Of a stretch of DNA of 64,000 nucleotides, positions 58,916 through 64,000 are shown one piece after another; within the stretch, counting starts at the first letter, position 1, and each line of letters opens with the position of its first letter. The DNA lies in the NCBI GenBank assembly GCA_963725275.1, contig CAVRXS010000004.1, forward strand, positions 62,001 to 126,000. The letters run 5' to 3'. The position numbers and the translations under genes were made by a program. Under the pieces are notes generated by a model. The model did not search any database, had not been told where the DNA came from, and saw nothing but the letters and a program-made list of their open reading frames with translations. This DNA is from Bog-756 sp963725275. Its GTDB lineage: Bacteria; Actinomycetota; Acidimicrobiia; Acidimicrobiales; RAAP-2.

Positions 58916-61221
58916 TGCTGTGACAGTATGGCCGCGATCTCCAACGCCGGATTGAGCACCGCGGGTCCCGTAGTGGTCACCTCGGCGGTCACGATGTCCC
59001 CATTGAATACGAACGGGGCGGCGTACCCTTCGCCCACGGCCGGGCCCCACTCGTACCCGCAGGTGACGCCGATTCCCACTTCATTGAAGACGGCAGGTGT
59101 GAACCGATCGATCATTCCCTCCGCCACCATCTTCCCGTCGATCTGAAGGCTGGCCGAGCCACCTCCGCTTCCGTCGGGGTCGAAGCGGAACTGCAGGCTG
59201 TGGCGTCCCGGCTCGATCAGCGCTTCTGACTGGAGGACGTGGCGCTTCCTTCCGTACAGGTTGTGGACGTAGCGCAGCCGGCCGTCCAGGACATGGAGGG
59301 ACCACCCCCCGAGCGCGCAACCCAGCGCGATAAGTACCCCGTTCGGAACAACACCGTCGGTGACGTCCACCGTCACGGAGATCGTGTGGGGCCGGTTGCA
59401 GAGTTTGACTGCGACTGTCTCCGGTACCGGGGCGCCGCCCTGGAAGTACCGGAAGGTCTCTCGAGGACGGCGGGTATCGGGTCGCGGGTGGGCGATCGCT
59501 TCCATGACCCTGTTGTCGAGGGGCAACACGTCGTTCTTGCGCGCCTCGACCCACCACAACTCGACGAGGTCGCGCAACTTGTCCGGATGCGCCGCCGCAA
59601 GATCGTTCGTCTCGGACGGGTCCTCCTCGACATGGTAGAGCTCCCAGACGTCCTCGTCGAACGGTGCATTGATGCTGAGTCCGTCGTCGTACAGGGGACC
59701 GACCGGGTGAAACGCCACAGCCTTCCATCCATCGTGATAGATGGCTCGGGAGCCGAGCATCTCGAAGTGCTGGGTGATGTGCCGACCGGGTGCAGCTGCT
59801 CCGTCCTCGGTCAACAGATAGGCGAAGCTCGTACCGTCGAGATGCGACTGGACGATACCCCCGATCGACTCCGGTGCCCCGACCCCGGTCAACTCGAGCA
59901 CCGTCGGCAGGACATCGATCGCATGGGTGAACTGTCGGCGTATGGTACCGGCGGTGTCCGCGCGAGCGCCGGACGGAAGGCGAACGATGCACGGGTCGGC
60001 GATCCCTCCTTCGTGGACTTCCCGCTTCCAGCGCCTGAACGGGGTGTTTCCCGCCATCGTCCAACCCCATGGATAGTTGTTGTGACTCAGCGGCCCTCCG
60101 ATCTCGTCGATCCGTCGATACATCTCTCCGACTCCGGAGGCGTCGAAATTCGAGAGTCGGCCCTCGTTGATCGTCCCTTGTTGTCCACCCTCTGAGCTTG
60201 CGCCATTGTCCGACACCACCATGACGACGGTGTTGTCGGCGTCCCCCAGGTCCTCGATGAACGAAAGGAGGCGACCGATCTCCTGGTCGGTGTAGGACAG
60301 GTAGGCGGCGAAGCATTCCATGAACCGCTCGGCCAGGACCCGCTCCTGCTCACCGAGACTCTCCCACGATGGGACCCATGCCGGACGGGGCGACAGCACG
60401 GCATCTTCGGGAATGACCCCGAGGGCGAGCTGGCGCGCGTAGGTCTCCTCGCGCCAACGGTCCCAACCCTGAGCGAAGCGGCCCCGGTAGCGCTCGATCC
60501 AGTCCCGGGGTGCGTGGTGCGGAGAATGGCAGGCCCCTGTACAGAAGTAGAGGAAGAACGGCTTGTCAGCGTCGACCGCGCGCAGATCGCCCAGAAACTC
60601 GATGCCCCGGTCGGCGAGGTCCGCGCTGAGGTGGTATCCCTCCTCCGCAGAACGGGGAGGGGTCACCGCGTGGTTGTCGTGGTAGAGAGCCGGCATGAAT
60701 TGGTGGGTCTCGCCGCCATGGAAGCCGTACCACCGGTCGAACCCTCGTCCGAGCGGCCACGAACTGCGCGAACCGGCCATGTTGGTCTCGTCATCGGGGC
60801 TGAGGTGCCACTTGCCCACCGCGTAGCTGGCATAGCCGGTCGCCTGGAGGATCTCCGACAGAAAGCCGTTTTCGATGGGCGGCTTCCCCCAATAGCCGGG
60901 AAAACCGATGGCCAGGTCGGCCACCCGGCCCATGCCGTTCCGGTGGTGGTTGCGCCCGGTCAGCAGGCAGGCTCGGGTGGGAGAACACAGGGCGGTCGTG
61001 TGAAAATTGGTCAGGCGTATCCCCTCGGCCGCGAGACCGTCGAGAACCGGCGTATCGATGTCCGATCCGTAGCACCCGAGCTGGGCGAATCCGACGTCAT
61101 CGAGAACGACGAGGACGACGTTCGGGGCACCGGCGGGGGGAGACGGTGCCGGAGGCCACCAGGGCTCAGAATCCCGCCAATCGTCTCCGATCCTCCCGCC
61201 GAATTCACGTGCCGGCGCCAT
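58912..61221 (-). CDS. arylsulfatase (formylglycine-type sulfatase)
   Basis: A 769-residue sulfatase. The metal and substrate residues follow the family: VVLVVLDDVGFAQLGCYGSD near the N-terminus, the CSPTR signature with Cys79 (TTALCSPTRACLLTGR) that is converted to formylglycine, the GKWHL motif, and VVMVVSDNGASSEGG. A long C-terminal beta domain (about residues 555-769) resembles a jelly-roll. It has no signal peptide, so it is cytoplasmic unless exported in another way. A maturation (formylglycine-generating) enzyme is not in the window. It removes sulfate from an unknown sulfate ester. Confidence 0.92.
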   Translation of the reverse strand: MAPAREFGGRIGDDWRDSEPWWPPAPSPPAGAPNVVLVVLDDVGFAQLGCYGSDIDTPVLDGLAAEGIRLTNFHTTALCSPTRACLLTGRNHHRNGMGRVADLAIGFPGYWGKPPIENGFLSEILQATGYASYAVGKWHLSPDDETNMAGSRSSWPLGRGFDRWYGFHGGETHQFMPALYHDNHAVTPPRSAEEGYHLSADLADRGIEFLGDLRAVDADKPFFLYFCTGACHSPHHAPRDWIERYRGRFAQGWDRWREETYARQLALGVIPEDAVLSPRPAWVPSWESLGEQERVLAERFMECFAAYLSYTDQEIGRLLSFIEDLGDADNTVVMVVSDNGASSEGGQQGTINEGRLSNFDASGVGEMYRRIDEIGGPLSHNNYPWGWTMAGNTPFRRWKREVHEGGIADPCIVRLPSGARADTAGTIRRQFTHAIDVLPTVLELTGVGAPESIGGIVQSHLDGTSFAYLLTEDGAAAPGRHITQHFEMLGSRAIYHDGWKAVAFHPVGPLYDDGLSINAPFDEDVWELYHVEEDPSETNDLAAAHPDKLRDLVELWWVEARKNDVLPLDNRVMEAIAHPRPDTRRPRETFRYFQGGAPVPETVAVKLCNRPHTISVTVDVTDGVVPNGVLIALGCALGGWSLHVLDGRLRYVHNLYGRKRHVLQSEALIEPGRHSLQFRFDPDGSGGGSASLQIDGKMVAEGMIDRFTPAVFNEVGIGVTCGYEWGPAVGEGYAAPFVFNGDIVTAEVTTTGPAVLNPALEIAAILSQQ

Positions 61222-61262
61222 TGGCGACCCCTTGCCTCGACAGATTCTGGACCATCAGTGAA

Positions 61263-62536
61263 TCACGTCGGGCAGGTGCGTGCCGGACCAGTCGACCGCC
61301 TCCGCTGTGCATCCATCCGGTCGGGTCGGACCGGCGCCGGTGTGACCGAGGGGCGAACGGCGGTGACCACATCCTGTGAGTAGATGACATGGCAGTCCTT
61401 GCCGTTCGCCTTGGCCCGGTAAAGAGCAAGGTCGGCGTCGCGGAGCATCTCGTCTGCGGACTGACGGACCCCGACCGCGATCCCGATGCTGGCAGTGACC
61501 GAGAGCTCGCGTCCGGGAACGCACCCGAGCTCGAAGGGGCGACGCACCTCCTTCATGAACCGTTCGGCGACCTCGTCGGGGTCGCCCTCGAAGCCCTGGC
61601 CCTCGAGCACCGCGACGAACTCGTCGCCCCGATCCGGCCCACGCTGTCACCGGCTCGAGGACGCTCTGCAACCTGGCGCCCAACTGGGAGAGCAACTCGT
61701 CGCCTGCCGAGTGGCCCAGCGTGTCGTTGATCGCTTTGAAGCCATCCAGGTCGATGAACATGGCGGCGACCGCCAGGTTCTCCCGCCGGGCCCGAGCCAG
61801 CGCCTGGTCGAGGCGCTCGATCATGAGTCTCCGGTTCCCCAGTCCGGTCAGCCCGTCGTGCAGCGCCTGGTGCCTGATCCTGCCGACCAGGAGCGCGTTC
61901 TCGAGCGCAATCGCACCTTGTGCAGCGATTCCGCGCATCGCGTCGCCCAGCCGATCGGTCTCCTGCATGCGTTCGGGGCCATGAACCACCGAGACCGCGA
62001 GCGAACCGAGCGGCCGCCCTTTGGCCACCATGGGAACCGAGACGGTGGCCACCGGGATCTCATCGGCCGGAAATCCGTAGACCCCGGAAAGGGCGGCTAC
62101 ATCGTCTGCATCGAGGTAGGTGAGCTCCGGCCCGAGGAGCTCCATCGCCGCGAGGGGCAGGCGGACCCCGTGCAATTGGGCCTCGACCCGCTCTGAATAT
62201 CCCTCGACTGTGTGGAGGCCGCCGCGTCGATCAGCGATTCCGAGCTTCCGAGCACTGACGCAGTGGGCTCGAACAAGCTCCGAATCTGCACATACGACGC
62301 CCACGCGGAGTGATCGAGGAGCCTGTCGAGCGAGCGCGTCTCGCCGGCACGGTCGAGAATGCTCCGGAGGACGTCGTTCCCCTGGTATTCCGCCAGGAAC
62401 TGCACGACCATCCGCCCGTACACGCCGCTGAACTGCCTGTACTCGTCGGCCCCCGCGCTCTCGGCCGTATCCCACTATCGACCGCAACGGGTCGGATCTT
62501 GAAACAGGCGTCGGGGACTGCTGCCAGCCATGACAT
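61263..62536 (-). pseudogene. diguanylate cyclase (GGDEF) with N-terminal sensor, frameshifted
   Basis: The start may be an ATG at 62536 (MSWLAAVPDACFKIRPVAVD). Near 62450, at a run of five G, the frame moves to MVVQFLAEYQGNDVLRSILD; near 62195 to EGYSERVEAQLHGVRLPLAA and a GAF-like part (IPVATVSVPMVAKGRPLGSL); near 61645 and 61630 two missing G bases interrupt before VLEGQGFEGDPDEVAERFMK. The cyclase core is intact once corrected: DGLTGLGNRRLM, FIDLDGFKAINDTLGHSAGD, GRIGGDEFVAV, VTASIGIAVGV and DADLALYRAKANGKD. It should make c-di-GMP, opposing the GAF-EAL gene at 34.3 kb. Confidence 0.78.
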
Positions 62537-62643
62537 CAGGGGTTGCGCCGGTGCTCGACGCCCGCTTCTGTGTGACCGATCAGTACCCGGCGGGCACGAC
62601 CGGATCGGCCGGCCGCAGCACCGTGATCCACTAACCTCGGGGC

Positions 62644-63231
62644 ATGAGTTCAAGTGGCGTCGCGGTCAGCCGTCAGGAAACCGACCGTTACACCGCCGTT
62701 CAGATGCGGATCGTCGCCGCCGCTCTCGACCTGTTCGCGGAGCATGGCGTGAACGGATCGTCCCTGCAGATGATCGCCGATGCCATCGGTGTGACAAAGG
62801 CAGCCGTGTACCACCAGTTCCCGACCAAAGAAGCGATCGTCGTTGCAGCGGTCGAGCTCGAACTGGAGAGACTTGAAGCGGCACTCGACGCGGCCGAGGC
62901 CGGAGGACCCGGACGGGCTGCACTCGACATCCTGCTGACCCAGGTGATCGACCTGGCCGTGAGCCGCCGAAACATGGTCAGGACGCTCCAGTACGATCCG
63001 GTCGTCGTCCAGCTCTTCGAACACCATGAACCGTTCCAGCTGTTCATCGAACGTCTGTGCCGCGTCCTGGTCGATGAGGACACCCATGCCCGCGGGCGGG
63101 TGCGAGCCGCCATGATCGCATCTGCCATCGGCGGGGCGGTCATCCATCCACTCGTGGCGGACCTCGACGACGCAACGCTCCGAACCGAACTCCTGCACTA
63201 CACACGGTGCTTCCTCGACCTCAACAGTTGA
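62644..63231 (+). CDS. TetR family transcriptional regulator
   Basis: A 195-residue repressor. The N-terminal HTH is complete: QMRIVAAALDLFAEHGVNGS, SLQMIADAIGVTKAAVYHQF, PTKEAIVVAAVE. The C-terminal ligand domain (AALDILLTQVIDLAVSRRNM) differs from known subgroups. It is divergent from the cyclase and convergent with the carboxylase subunit, only 25 bases away. A lipid or acyl-CoA effector would fit the neighbour but is not shown. Confidence 0.9.
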   Translation: MSSSGVAVSRQETDRYTAVQMRIVAAALDLFAEHGVNGSSLQMIADAIGVTKAAVYHQFPTKEAIVVAAVELELERLEAALDAAEAGGPGRAALDILLTQVIDLAVSRRNMVRTLQYDPVVVQLFEHHEPFQLFIERLCRVLVDEDTHARGRVRAAMIASAIGGAVIHPLVADLDDATLRTELLHYTRCFLDLNS

Positions 63232-63256
63232 CAGTCGCGTCCGAGGGCTGACTCCG

Positions 63257-64000
63257 TCAGGGGGTGATCGCGCTGCGGCTGACCGGCGCCGCCGGCTCCT
63301 GGCGTGAGTGCACCGCCAGGCTGAGCGCGCCGAGCACTGCGACGCGGGTATCCCGTGGGTCCAGCAGTTCATCGAACCCGAGTCCCTCGGCAGACCGGTA
63401 CGACGCGTGCAACTCGGCCTCCCGCAGGTCGGCGGTGCGATCCCGATCCGCCTTCATCGCCCGGCTGGACGCCCCCGCTCCCATGGCTCCGAGCGTTGCG
63501 CCGGGGAATGCGAACGTGGCCACCTGTTGATCGAAGCCGACCATCGACATCACCATCGAGCCGAACCCGTAGGCCTTGCGGAGGGTGAGGTGGATCTTCG
63601 GAGTCGTTGCCAGGGTCTGTGCCGCAAACATGCGGGCGCCACTGCGCAGCACGCCTTGCCGTTCGGAACTGCCACCTGGCAACATGCCGGGATTGTCCGC
63701 CAGGAAGACGAGGGGGAGGTGGAATGCGTCCGCCACCGCTATGAAATGGGCGGCCTTGTCGGCGGCTGCCGCGTCGATGGAGCCGGCCAGCGTGTCCGGC
63801 TGGTTGGCAACCACGGCGACGGGTTCCCCACCCAGGTGCGCGAGCGCGCAGATCATCGCCTGACCGTATCCAGACTGCACTTCGAACCAGTCGGGACGAT
63901 CGAAGATCGACGTCGAGCACGCGCCTCATGTCGTAGATCCTGCGGCTGTCCCTCGGCACGAGGTCGAGCAGCTCGTCGTTCGGACAGCGGGGCGGCCGCA
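63257..64000 (-). pseudogene. acyl-CoA carboxylase beta subunit (carboxyltransferase), partial and frameshifted
   Basis: The C-terminal part of a biotin-dependent carboxyltransferase that runs off the right edge. The right-hand frame reads RCPNDELLDLVPRDSRRIYD and MRRVLDVD; an extra base near 63912 moves it to FDRPDWFEVQ, then SGYGQAMICALAHLGGEPVA, VVANQPDTLAGSIDAAAADK, PLVFLADNPGMLPGGSSERQ and TLRKAYGFGSMVMSMVGFDQ with ATFAFPGATLGAMGAG. These are the conserved carboxyl transferase C-domain blocks. It would carboxylate a propionyl- or acyl-CoA. The biotin carboxylase is outside the window. Confidence 0.82.

Noticed and set aside
1..64000. tRNA, rRNA and riboswitch genes
   Set aside because: I saw no TPsiC-arm-like GGTTCGAnTCC in a cloverleaf context and no ribosomal or aptamer signatures; a dedicated covariance-model search would be needed to exclude them.

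Overview
The window looks like chromosomal DNA from a high-GC Gram-positive actinobacterium. Its gene content fits a free-living member, possibly an acidophilic soil or sediment lineage such as Acidimicrobiia. The grounds are GC-rich codons, frequent GTG starts, a mycothiol-type isomerase, a deazaflavin (F420-type) nitroreductase, class F sortase, two S53 (sedolisin) peptidases and a FadD/thiolase/Zn-ribbon lipid set. The lineage is inference; no rRNA or tRNA gene was recognised.

Layout. 0-3 kb: lipid genes (a partial gene leaving the left edge, an acyl-CoA synthetase, a PlsC-type acyltransferase). 3.4-14.4 kb: a surface-protein and insertion-sequence island with two very large secreted proteins (Calx-beta/IPT, and beta-helix plus seven IPT repeats), an intact ISL3-family element with a passenger gene, a decayed IS3 element and at least four copies of a dispersed intergenic repeat. 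The ISL3 element sits inside one copy with a perfect 8-bp target duplication. 14.4-20 kb: copper type II monooxygenase-like protein, SDR, zinc alcohol dehydrogenase, a truncated PAS sensor and a WD40 remnant. 20-25 kb: SRPBCC / UbiA-like / methyltransferase / geranylgeranyl-reductase cluster, then an S53 peptidase. 25-34 kb: GH3 beta-glucosidase, DinB-type protein, aldo/keto reductase, branched-chain amino-acid type binding protein, secreted protein, FUSC transporter.

34-39.5 kb is regulatory and cell-surface: a GAF-EAL phosphodiesterase, a winged-helix regulator, an ice-binding-domain protein with a FPHTG sorting signal overlapping a class F sortase, and a small HTH regulator divergent from a secreted protein with three perfect 14-bp operator-like sites between them. 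39.6-42.8 kb is a Zn-ribbon/OB-fold plus two-thiolase operon broken by many single-base shifts. 42.8-53.8 kb holds small enzymes, a cNMP/thioredoxin-reductase-like protein, an ArsR-SRPBCC-reductase operon, a PhyH dioxygenase and a second S53 peptidase. 53.9-64 kb: DUF2252, a Rieske oxygenase remnant, MFS exporter, sulfatase coupled to a cNMP-binding protein, diguanylate cyclase, TetR regulator, and an acyl-CoA carboxylase beta subunit leaving the right edge.

Caution for the reader: about ten otherwise well-conserved genes are interrupted by one-base shifts, mostly in or beside G/C runs. This pattern is more like uncorrected sequencing indels than gene decay, so 'pseudogene' calls of that type should be read as 'frameshifted in this sequence'. 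The most interesting items are the dispersed repeat family with its IS-disrupted copy, the three-site operator at 38.5 kb, and the ice-binding protein/sortase pair whose sortase lacks any arginine after its cysteine.
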